NCBI GenBank assembly: GCA_018398805.1
Contig: JAGFBZ010002153.1
Location: 62,001-126,000, forward strand
DNA from: Hirundichthys speculiger
Lineage: Eukaryota > Chordata > Actinopteri > Beloniformes > Exocoetidae
Direction of reading: 5' to 3'
Length of the DNA: 64,000 bases
Part shown: positions 54,842-64,000 of the stretch, in pieces
How positions within the stretch are numbered: the stretch's first letter is position 1
How the letters are laid out: every line of letters begins with the position of its first letter
Notes under the pieces: generated by a model
Database searches by the model: none
Seen by the model: the letters and a program-made list of their open reading frames with translations, nothing else
What the model was told of the DNA's origin: nothing
Translations under genes and position numbers: made by a program

Positions 54842-56808
54842 GTGTCCTTGTCCTCCATGTTCCGGCTGTTGTCCTCTATGTTCCAGTTTTCAGCTGTTCT
54901 CTTCCTGTTCCAGCTGTTGTCCTCCATGTTCCGGCTGTTGTCCTCTATGTTCCGGCTGTTGTCCTCATGTTCCGGCGGTTGTCCTCCATGTTCCAGCTGT
55001 TGTCCTCCATGTTCCGGCGGTTGTCCTCCATGTTCCGGCGGTTGTCCTCCATGTTCCGGCTGTTGTCCTCATGTTCCGGCTGTTGTCCTCATGTTCCGGC
55101 TGTTGTCCTCCATGTTCCGGCTGTTGTCCTCCATGTTCCGGCTGTTGTCCTCATGTTCCGGCTGTTGTCCTCCATGTTCCGGCTGTTGTCCTCCATGTTC
55201 CGGCTGTTGTCCTCTGTTCATGTTCCGGTGTGTCCCCCATGTTCCGGCTGTTGTCCTCCGTTCCGGCTGTTGTCCTCCATGTTCCGGCTGTTGTCCTCTA
55301 TGTTCCAGCTGTTGTCCTCTATGTTCCGGCTGTTGTCCTCATGTTCCGGCTGTTTCTGTCCTGCTGTTGTCCTCATGTTCCGGCTGTTGTCCTCATGTTC
55401 CGGCTGTTGTCCTCCATGTTCCGGCTGTTGTCCTCCATGTTCCGGCTGTTGTCCTCTATGTTCCGGCTGTTGTCCTCTATGTTCCGGCTGTTGTCCTCCA
55501 TGTTCCGGCTGTTGTCCTCATGTTCCGGCTGTTGTCCTCATGTTCCGGCTGTTGTCCTCATGTTCCGGCTGTTGTCCTCATGTTCCGGCGTGTGTCCTCA
55601 TGTTCCGGCTGTTGTCCTCATGTTCCGGCTGTTTCCTCTATGTTCCGTTGTCCTCTAGTTCCTGTTGTCCTCCATGTTCCGGCTGTTGTCCTCTATGTTC
55701 CAGCTGTTGTCCTCTATGTTCCGGCTGTTGTCCTCATGTTCCAGCTGTTGTCCTCATGTTCCGGCTGTTGTCCTCCATGTTCCGGCTGTTGTCCTCTATG
55801 TTCCGGCTGTTGTCCTCATGTTCCGGCTGTTGTCCTCATGTTCCGGCTGTTGTCCTCTATGTTCCGGCTGTTGTCCTCATGTTCCAGCTGTTGTCCTCAT
55901 GTTCCGGCTGTTGTCCTCATGTTCCGGCTGTTGTCCTCCATGTTCCGGCTGTTGTCCTCATGTTCCGGCTGTTGTCCTCCATGTTCCGGCTGTTGTCCTC
56001 CATGTTCCGGCTGTTGTCCCTCATGTTCCGGCTGTTGTCCTCCATGTTCCGGCTGTTGTCCTCATGTTCCGGCTGTTCCGGCTGTTGTCCTCCATGTTCC
56101 GGCTGTTGTCCTCCATGTTCCGGCTGTTGTCCTCATGTTCCGGCTGTTGTCCTCATGTTCCGGCTGTTGTCCTCATGTTCCGGCTGTTGTCCTCCATGTT
56201 CCGGCTGTTGTCCTCATGTTCCGGCTGTTGTCCTCATGTTCCGTCTGTTGTCCTGTTCCGGCTGTTGTCCTCTATGTTCCGGCTGTTGTCCTCTATGTTC
56301 CAGCTGTTGTCCTCTATGTTCCGGCTGTTGTCCTCATGTTCCGGCTGTTGTCCTCTATGTTCCAGCTGTTGTCCTCCATGTTCCGGCTGTTGTCCTCATG
56401 TTCCGGCTGTCCTCATGTCCGGCTGTTGTCCTCTGTTCCGGCTGTTGTCCTCATGTCCTGTGTCCTCATGTTCGGCTGTTGTCCTCCATGTTCCTGTTGT
56501 CCTCATGTTCCGGCTGTTTCCTCATGTTCCGGCTGTTGTCCTCATGTTCCGGCTGTTGTCCTCTATGTTCCGCTGTTGTCCTCCTGTTGTCCATGTTCCG
56601 GCTGTTGTCCTCATGTTCCGGCTGTTGTCCTCCATGTTCCGGCTGTTGTCCTCCATGTTCCGGCTGTTGTCCTCCATGTTCCGGCTGTTGTCCTCCATGT
56701 TCCGGCTGTTGTCCTCATGTTCCGGCTGTTGTCCTCATGTTCCGGCTGTTGTCCTCTATGTTCCAGCTGTTGTCCTCTATGTTCCAGCTGTTGTCCTCCA
56801 GCTGCTGG
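54842..56808. repeat. 2-kb 20/21-bp minisatellite
   Basis: About 95 copies of TGTTCCGGCTGTTGTCCTC(C/T)A. Two unit lengths (20 and 21) alternate, so all three plus frames stay open for long distances (up to 731 codons), which is not evidence for a gene. Confidence 0.97.
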
Positions 56809-56847
56809 TCCTCAGCTCCTCGGCTGTATCACACTCGTCTCTCTCAG

Positions 56848-56941
56848 CTGCAACGTGACCCGGTTGTCTCAGAGGTTCCGGTACCAGCTGTCAGAGCGTC
56901 CCAGCTCATCTTCCTGTTGGACCTACTGGGAGGACGTCAAC
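56848..56941 (+). CDS. candidate exon of the unidentified plus-strand gene
   Basis: Acceptor CTCTCTCAG at 56847 (another, TGTCTCAG, at 56872) and donor GTAAGT at 56942. The best frame reads RFRYQLSERPSSSSCWTYWE then DVN, phase 0 out, which meets the next candidate exon. No family recognised. Confidence 0.35.
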
Positions 56942-57008
56942 GTAAGTCTGAGACATGGACATAAAAAGAGACGACAGCAGCTCCGCTTCAGACTCTTTCC
57001 TCCAACTA

Positions 57009-57733
57009 CACTGTAAAAAAAAAAATAGTAAAAAAAAACCTGGTAATTTTCCAGTCAGCTGTGGGCGCCAGTAAAATACCGTGAAATAACAGTAAATTAC
57101 TTTCTCATAAAAACACAGTTTTTTTCCATAATTAAAATACAGTTTGTAGTTGTAATTTTGAACAAGATTTTGCTTTATTTTTAGGTTTTTTTTTTTAAAC
57201 ATTAAATTAGAAACATTTTCACATTTTAAAACAATTTAATTACCTATAAATATGGTAAGGAAATGCTGTGTTACGAATAATAATGTTTAAATTTACAGAA
57301 ATGTGCTGTTATTAATTGGTTTCAATGACCTTATTTTTTACATGGCAGCATTAAATCAAATAGCTAACAAATAAACACAGATAAGCACCTAAACAACCAG
57401 GGCTGCAAAGGATGCTGGGAAACGACCCAAAAGGACCTGTCCAGATCACTAGCCAGTTTTACAGTTTATTCCCTTAAATAACAGACCAATTAATGTGAAA
57501 TTACGATATATTTGTGAACGTATTTTAACAATAAATATGTTAAATTTTTAATGTGTAGAAAAGAACAGAAATATTGTGTGTTTTCACAGTTACAGTGATT
57601 TAATGTTATTTTACATTTGACACGTAAAATCACAGTCTATTTTTGTAAATTAAATGGTATTTTAAAGATACAGAAAAAAAATCTGTAAAATAGACAGTAA
57701 AATTGTTATATTACAAATGTATTTTTTACAGTG
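57009..57733. mobile_element. MITE with CACTGTAAAAAA ends
   Basis: CACTGTAAAAAA at 57009-57020 and its exact inverse at 57722-57733, flanked by TA on both sides. The interior is AT-rich with many ACAGT/TTACAG words. It sits between the two candidate exons. Confidence 0.8.
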
Positions 57734-58072
57734 TAGTCTGCTGAAGCTAGAAGTTTCAGTTCCTCTGATCTCAGATCGGTGGGAGGGGTTTGATCTCTCC
57801 GCCCACCTGGAAACAGGTTTCTGCATCTCAAGGTGTAAAAATGTTTCCAAGAAGTCACCAAACTGGAGCCCAAACAGAACCGGTGTCACCGATGAGCTGC
57901 AGCTTCACAACCAAACGAGGTCCAGAAGAACCAGAGATGATCCAGACGGATGCTCCATGAGCAGATGCTGCTGTCCTCATGTCCTCCTGTCCTCCTGTCC
58001 TCATGTCCTCATGTCTTCAAACGCCTGTTTTAGCTTCACATTTATATAACTAACCACTCGGTCTGCTTTCAG

Positions 58073-58326
58073 AAAACCGTCATCGTCCGGGACTCGGATT
58101 TGGACCAGAACCTGGTGGAGACGTTGGAGACCGATTACGTTGACCTGAAGGTCTGCAGAGACTTCCTGCTCTACTCCAGGGAATGTTCCGGGGTAAAGAC
58201 ACGAACATCTGGAACGAGCTGAAGAGCCTACATGGTGGTAAACATCTGGATCAGCTGAGCTTCAGCGACGCGCAGCTGGTCCAGATGTTTCCTCAGGACT
58301 GTTGTCCCTCATCAGGGCAGGCATGA
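58073..58326 (+). CDS. candidate last exon of the unidentified gene, one base short
   Basis: After CTTTCAG it reads KTVIVRDSDLDQNLVETLE then TDYVDLKVCRDFLLYSRE. Around 58178-58183 the coding-like frame moves by one base and continues GMFRGKDTNIWNELKSLHG, GKHLDQLSFSDAQLVQMFP to TGA at 58324. Alternatively GGG/GTAAAG at 58193 is a donor. No family recognised; both readings are tentative. Confidence 0.35.
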
Positions 58327-58429
58327 GTCGGTGGGTAGAAGGTTCTGGATCAGTCCCTGACCCCGTGGTTGAACCCATAAACACCTCCCACCTCTCTGAC
58401 CTCTGGTACCGGAGCAGCAGAGAGGCCCA

Positions 58430-59292
58430 GACCAGACCAACCAAACCAAACCAAACCAAACCAAACCAGACCAGACCAGACCAAACCAAACCAGACCAGA
58501 CCAAACCAGACCAACCAACCAGACCAGACCAAACCAACCAGACCAGACCAACCAGACCAGACCAGACCAGACCAAACCAAACCAAACCAACCAGACCAGA
58601 CCAGACCAAACCAAACCAGACCAAACCACCCCAGACCAGACCAAACCAAACCAAACCAAACCAGACCAGACCAAACCAAACCAAACCAAACCAGACCAGA
58701 CCAGACCAGACCAGACCAAACCAGACCAGACCAGACCAGACCAGACCAACCAGACCAAACCAGACCAGACCAGACCAGACCAACCAACCAAACCAAACCA
58801 AACCAAACCAGACCAGACCAGACCAGACCAAACCAAACCAAACCAAACCAACCAACCATCAGACCAAACCAGACCAGACCAGACCAGATCAGACCAGACC
58901 AGACCAGACCAGACCAGACCAGACCAGACCAGACCAGACCAGACCAAACCAAACCAAACCAAACCAAACCAGACCAAGACCAGACCAGACCAGACCAGAC
59001 CAGACCAGACCAGACCAGACCAAACCAACCAACCAAACCAAACCAAACCAGACCAGACCAGACCAGACCAGACCAGATCAGACCAGACCAGACCAGACCA
59101 GACCTCGGCCAGCCTCATCTCCACATGAGCTTCAGCTGGAGGTTCTGACCTGGTCCCGACCCGTCTGAGATGCAGGAAGGGACTGGATCAGACCAGACCA
59201 AACCAGACCAGACCAGACCAAACCAAACCAGACCAGACCAGACCAAACCAGACCAAACCAAACCAGACCAGACCAGACCAGACCAGACCAGA
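58430..59292. repeat. (ACCAG/ACCAA)n pentamer array
   Basis: Two blocks of AGACC/AAACC pentamers, 58430-59104 and 59188-59292, separated by an 83-bp unique segment that recurs after the second block (59293-59375, GCCAGCCT.ATCTCCACATG). Confidence 0.95.
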
Positions 59293-59753
59293 CCTCGGCC
59301 AGCCTTATCTCCACATGAGCTTCAGCTGGAGGTTCTGACCTGGTCCTGACCCGTCTGAGATGCAGGAAGGGACTGGAAGGTTGTTTTCCCTCCAGACGCT
59401 GCAGTGACTCTGCCGCAGACATGAAACAGGTTCTGCTGGACCTCCAACCTGAACCAGCACCACAGCGGTCCAGATGAGACCAAGTTCTCTGAAGGAACCG
59501 TTCTCCTAAAGAACCAGCTCGTCTGCATGAAGACACTGAGTTCATTTCTGGGACCGACCTAACTGCTCTGAATACAGACGCTGGAACAGTACCAGCGTCG
59601 GTTCTACTGGATCTCAGCACTGCGTTCGATACCGTTGACCACATTATTTTACTCCAACGACTGGAGAACTGGGCTGGTCTCTCTGGTGCTGCACTGAACT
59701 GGTTCAAAACATACCTGGAGAACAGGAAGTAGTTTGTGTCAGTAGGCAGCTTT

Positions 59754-61545
59754 ACATCTGACCAGACAAAAATGACATGTGGCGTTCCCCAGGGTTCCAT
59801 CCTGGGGCCTCTATTGTTTAACATCTACATCTGACCAGACAAGAAAGACATGTGGCGTTCCCCAGGGTTCCATCCTGGGGCCTCTATTGTTTAACATCTA
59901 CATCTGACCAGACAAAATGACATGTGGCGTTCCCCAGGGCTCCATCCTGGGGGGCCTCTACTGTTTAACATCTACATCTGACCAGACAAAAATGACATGT
60001 GGCGTACCCCAGGGTTCCATTCTGGGGCCTCTACTGTTTAACATCTACATCTGACCAGACAAAAATGACATGTGGCGTTCCCCAGGGTTCCATCCTGGGG
60101 CCTCTACTGTTTAACATCTACATCTGAGCAGACAAAAATGACATGTGGCGTTCCCCAGGGCTCCATCCTGGGGCCTCTACTGTTTAACATCTACATCTGA
60201 CCAGACAAAAATGACATGTGGCGTTCCCCAGGGTTCCATCCTGGGGCCTCTACTGTTTAACATCTACATCTGACCAGACAAAAATTACATGTGGCGTTCC
60301 CCAGGGTTCCATCATGGGGCCTCTACTGTTTAACATCTACATCTGAGCAGACAAAAATGACATGTGGCATTCCCCAGGGTTCCATCCTGGGGCCTCTACT
60401 GTTTAACATCTACATCTGAGCAGACAAAAATGACATGTGGCGTTCCCCAGGGCTCCATCCTGGGGCCTCTACTGTTTAACATCTACATCTGACCAGACAA
60501 AAATGACATGTGGCGTTCCCCAGGGTTCCATCCTGGGGCCTCTACTGTTTAACATCTACATCTGACCAGACAAAAATTACATGTGGCGTTCCCCAGGGTT
60601 CCATCATGGGGCCTCTACTGTTTAACATCTACATCTGACCAGACAAAAATGACATGTGGCATTCCCCAGGGCTCCATCCTGGGGCCTCTACTGTTTAACA
60701 TCTACATCTGACCAGACAAAAATGACATGTGGCGTTCCCCAGGGTTCCATCCTGGGGCCTCTACTGTTTAACATCTACATCTGACCAGACAAAAATGACA
60801 TGTGGCATTCCCCAGGGTTCCATCCTGGGGCCTCTACTGTTTAACATCTACATCTGACCAGACAAAAATGACATGTGGCGTTCCTCAGGGTTCCATCCTG
60901 GAGCCTCTACTGTTTAACATCTACATCTGACCAGACAAAAATGACATGTGGCGTTCCCCAGGGTTCCATCCTGGGGCCTCTACTGTTTAACATCTACATC
61001 TGACCAGACAAAGATTACATGTGGCGTTCTCCAGGGCTTCATCCTGGGGCCTCTACTGTTTAACATCTACATCTGACCAGACAAAAATGACATGTGGCGT
61101 TCCCCAGGGTTCCATCCTGGGGCCTCTACTGTTTAACATCTACATCTGACCAGACAAAAATGACATGTGGCATTCCCCAGGGCTCCATCCTGGGGCCTCT
61201 ACTGTTTAACATCTACATCTGACCAGACAAAAATGACATGTGGCGTTCCCCAGGGTTCCATCCTGGGGCCTCTACTGTTTAACATCTACATCTGACCAGA
61301 CAAAAATGACATGTGGCGTTCCCCAGGGTTCCATCCTGGGGCCTCTACTGTTTAACATCTACATCTGACCAGACAAAGATTACATGTGGCGTTCCCCAGG
61401 GTTCCATCCTGGGGCCTCTACTGTTTAACATCTACATCTGACCAGACAAAGATTACATGTGGCGTTCCCCAGGGCTCCATCCTGGGGCCTCTACTGTTTA
61501 ACATCTACATCTGACCAGACAAAAATGACATGTGGCGTTTGGGAC
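59754..61545. repeat. 73-bp array derived from LINE reverse transcriptase
   Basis: About 25 copies of a 73-bp unit, CATCTGACCAGACAAAAATG … GTTTAACATCTA, each still spelling TCGVPQGSILGPLLFNIYI and TGA. Rare variants (ATTACATG with ATCATGG, GAGCAGAC) recur about 292 bp apart, i.e. four units. Confidence 0.97.
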
Positions 61546-61744
61546 CAGAATCCATCAGAGACCTCCTGACCCAGTATGAACCCACCAGACCCCTCAGGTC
61601 ACCTGGATCCGGTTTATTATCAGTCCTGAGAGTCAGAACCAGACATGGAGAAGCTGCGTTCAGTTTCTATGGTTCACATGTCTGGATCAAACTCCCAGAA
61701 TGCCTCAGATCAGCTGAAACACTCAGTTTATTTAAAGACTCAGC

Positions 61745-62322
61745 TCTTCTTACCTGTCCTCACCTGTTCTTACCTGTTTTTACCTGTCCTCACCTGTTTT
61801 TACCTGTTCTCACCTGTTTTTACCTGTTCTCACCTGTCCTCACCTGTTCTTACCTATCCTCACCTGTTTTTACCTGTTCTCACCTGTTTTTACCTGTTCT
61901 CACCTGTTCTTACCTGACCTCACCTGTTCTTACCTATCCTCACCTGTTTTTACCTGTTCTCACCTGTTCTTACCTGTACTCACCTGTTCTTACCTGACCT
62001 CACCTGTTCTCACCTGTCCTCACCTGTTTTTACCTGTCCTCACCCGTTCTTACCTGTCCTCAGCTGTTTTTACCTGTTTTTACCTGTCCTCACCCGTTCT
62101 TACCTGTCCTCACCTGTTTTTACCTGTCCTCACCCGTTCTTACCTGTCCTCACCTGTTTTTACCTGTTCTCACCTGTTCTTACCTGTCCTCACCTGTTTT
62201 TACCTGTTCTCACCTGTTCTTACCTGTCCTCACCTGTTTTTACCTGTTCTCACCTGTTCTTACCTGTCCTCACCTGTTTTTACCTGTTCTCACCTGTTCT
62301 TACCTGTCCTCACCTGTCCTCA
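61745..62322. repeat. 10/20-bp array near the LINE 3' end
   Basis: TTACCTGTCCTCACCTGTTT-type units, more than 50 copies of (C/T)ACCTGTNCT. Lies where the LINE coding sequence ends. Confidence 0.95.
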
Positions 62323-62708
62323 GCTGCCTTTAAATCAGATTTTATTCAGGAGCTAAAATCTTTACAGCCTTTTAAAATCCTTTTACTGTTTTCTTTGTTT
62401 TTATGCTTTTATTCTTTTACTTTCTAATGCTTTCTTTTTCTGCGATGCTTTTAATGTTTAATGTAAAACACTTTGAATTGTTTTGTACATGAAATGTGAA
62501 AATAAACTTTCCTAACCTCTTCTTTCACCGCTGCCTCCTTCAGATCAAACAGGAAGTTGACTGCAGAGGTGAGAGCTGCATTATTTTACTTTACACAAAA
62601 AAAAAACACATTTAGTTTTGCAGAATCTGACGCAGTCAGGTTCACCAACATCCTGCATCTAAACGTGTCTCTGAACCTGTCTGGTTTCTGGACGACTCAC
62701 CTGAGGGA

Positions 62709-63300
62709 TGTACTACGAAGCGAGATTAGAGGGTTAGCAGGTATGTTGAGTCTAAAACCAGGATTTCCAGAACCACGAAGTGGCTCTCTTTTAACCTGGC
62801 TAGATCACCATGGTAACTTACTCTGCAAACTTAACCTGGTCCGGAGCAGGTTATGTGCAGAGTTTAGGCTCAAATCGGCTCTAAAAAGCGCCGCCCTTTC
62901 ACTTTCACCCAATCCTGTTGACTTTAGCGCCAGGATCAATGGAGGGAGAGTATTCAGAGACCGGACTGATCCGCTGGCTTCCCATGACCATATTCTCTAT
63001 GAACGCTAGAGATTTCCAGCTGAGGGAATACGTTACATTTGTAATCTGCTAGAGCCAGATATTGGCAGCGCCACCAAACGCAGCCGTGCGCTCACAGTAG
63101 CGCTAACGGTGTGCGTTTCTTTGCGTTTCTTTGCCGCGGGAACCTACATGCATTCAGTTGGTGATGCAGAAAATCTGAGCCAGAATACTGGAATAAAGGT
63201 TGTACTTGTTCTTACTGAACTGCTGAATATGTTTGTAGTATTCCCTGGCCATCTGCCCACGTTTCAAATAAAAGAAGCGTTTTACTAAATCAGGTAACAT
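62709..63300 (+). pseudogene. PIF/Harbinger transposase, N-terminal part, decayed
   Basis: Reads RVFRDRTDPLASHDHILYER, a TAG at 63007-63009 where the family has Tyr, then RFPAEGIRYICNLLEPDIGS, KRSRALTVALTVCVSLRFFA, GTYMHSVGDAENLSQNTG and FVVFPGHLPTFQIKEAFY, stop. This is HARBI1-like. The nuclease residues of the C-terminal part are missing. Left end CTACGAAGCGAGATTAGAGG. Confidence 0.75.
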
Positions 63301-63655
63301 AAATTAATAGTCCATTATATTGATAATCAGTGTGACGTGGAATTTCATGTGAAATGTTGTAATATAATTCATAGATTCCCCAGGGTGATAGGGTACCTAT
63401 TAAAGTGGCCGGTGAGTGTGTATAACAGATCATATTAAATCTTAAATTAATTTCACATAGATTTAGCAAAAAACTAAAGTGATTTTCATTTATCATTAAT
63501 AATGGGACAGTCAAACCTACATAATGTTTAAATCTGCTGCATTAAGTTTAAAGTTTAAGCGCTCTAAAAGAGGGAGGGAGATTAATTAAGGTGCATTAAG
63601 TGGTGAAATAAATATAATTTACTGTGGCAAAAGACACTACAGAGGGCCCGGGCGG

Positions 63656-63784
63656 GGTTTGATCCCCAGACTCCCGGGTGAAAGTCACGCATGCTTGCCA
63701 GTCAGCCAAAGGCATATCCCCTTAGCCGTGTAGCCAGGACACGTGATCAATCAGAGGTCAGTGACAGGACCTCACACTGTCACA
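63656..63784 (-). repeat. tRNA-like SINE copy
   Basis: On the minus strand it has an A-box TGGCTGACTGG (63708-63698), CTTTCAC in the anticodon-loop position (TTC, Glu-like) and a B-box GGATCAAACCC (63665-63655), about 43 nt apart. It matches the copy at 46073-46205. Stems pair poorly, so this is a SINE or tRNA relic, not a tRNA gene. Confidence 0.55.
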
Positions 63785-63982
63785 TTACGAATTTACACGA
63801 TCTGCAATTTTTTGCCAGCACTCCTCTCTGGCTTTATTCGCACCTACAGTATTGCTTTTGGCCGTAAAGATTTCTTTGAAATCCTCATAGCCCTGCATTA
63901 TTAAAACCTGCTCCTCCTGACTGAAATATACGGACCGCCATCTATCCATTTGATCCGGAAGAGGCGTCAAATGACGCGTCAA
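63785..63982 (-). CDS. Myb/SANT-like protein of the Harbinger element, 5' part
   Basis: Starts MTRHLTPLPDQMDRWRSVYF, then SQEEQVLIMQGYEDFKEIF, TAKSNTVGANKAREECWQKI, ADRVNS. This is the Myb/SANT-like second gene of fish Harbinger elements and faces the transposase at 62709-63300. The frame stops where the SINE-like copy begins, or an intron starts there (TTC/GTAATG). Confidence 0.7.
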   Translation of the reverse strand: MTRHLTPLPDQMDRWRSVYFSQEEQVLIMQGYEDFKEIFTAKSNTVGANKAREECWQKIADRVNS

Positions 63983-64000
63983 ACGCCCCCTTTCGTGTGA

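Larger units (their letters stand above)
59395..62515 (+). pseudogene. L2/CR1-type LINE fragment with internal arrays
   Basis: Near 59600 it reads [20 protein letters not shown] then [20 protein letters not shown], an in-frame TAG, and TCGVPQGSILGPLLFNIYI: conserved reverse-transcriptase text. That last block is repeated as a 73-bp array to 61540. The 3' part reads SPGSGLLSVLRVRTRHGEAA, FSFYGSHVWIKLPECLRSAE, TLSLFKDSALLT, the usual C-terminus, then a second array and a 3' tail ending in AATAAA near 62502. Confidence 0.8.

Noticed and set aside
54769..56964. Open frame of 731 codons (plus strand), plus overlapping frames of similar size
   Set aside because: It is the translation of a 20/21-bp minisatellite; three frames are open at once and the peptide is a simple repeat.
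59754..61545. CRISPR-like regular array
   Set aside because: Units abut with no spacers and encode a LINE motif; the host is a eukaryote.
63656..63730. tRNA-Glu gene
   Set aside because: A- and B-box motifs are present, but anticodon and acceptor stems do not pair well and a second degenerate copy exists, so a SINE relic fits better.

Overview
The window looks like nuclear DNA of a ray-finned (teleost) fish. Two vertebrate genes with GT-AG introns lie on the minus strand, in the same tandem order as in other vertebrates: rtca (41437-31322, all 11 exons) and directly behind it a CDC14A-type phosphatase gene (28390 down to 1451, ten exons, running off the left edge). The transposon families around them (Tc1-like, PIF/Harbinger, piggyBac, hAT-like pairs, L2/CR1-type LINEs, a THAP-domain gene) also fit a fish.

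Layout. 1-28.4 kb: ten cdc14a exons, separated by introns swollen with minisatellites (10-bp AGGTCA array at 1.6 kb, 19-bp array at 9-12.2 kb, CpG-rich 24-bp array at 16.2-17.9 kb, G-rich block at 26-27.4 kb) and several inverted-repeat elements, one of them a nest of three. 28.4-30 kb: cdc14a promoter with an RFX-type X-box, plus a possible alternative first exon. 31.3-41.4 kb: rtca, whose introns hold a C-rich block, a 10-bp array and a decayed Tc1 transposon with a 44-bp repeat expanded inside it. 41.6-50 kb: transposon-rich ground with a two-exon THAP fragment, a broken piggyBac, a split duplication and a tRNA-like SINE. 50.3-58.3 kb: an inverted-repeat element, then a TATA-type promoter with a short first exon and possible later exons of an unidentified plus-strand gene, with a LINE cut by a Harbinger element inside its putative intron. 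58.4-64 kb: (ACCAG)n DNA, a LINE fragment whose reverse-transcriptase block became a 73-bp array, and a decayed Harbinger element at the right edge.

Function. RTCA converts RNA 3'-phosphate ends to 2',3'-cyclic phosphates; CDC14A is a proline-directed protein phosphatase. They are neighbours by ancestry and there is no sequence sign that they share a pathway. Adding up the arrays listed, roughly 19 kb (about 30%) is tandem repeat. Very long open frames inside those arrays are not genes.

Two otherwise well-conserved exons (cdc14a 15451-15531 and rtca 32118-32240) each carry one extra base that breaks the frame. Because both genes look intact elsewhere, leftover assembly indels are the first explanation to test. 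All family assignments come from reading translated sequence; no database search was possible.
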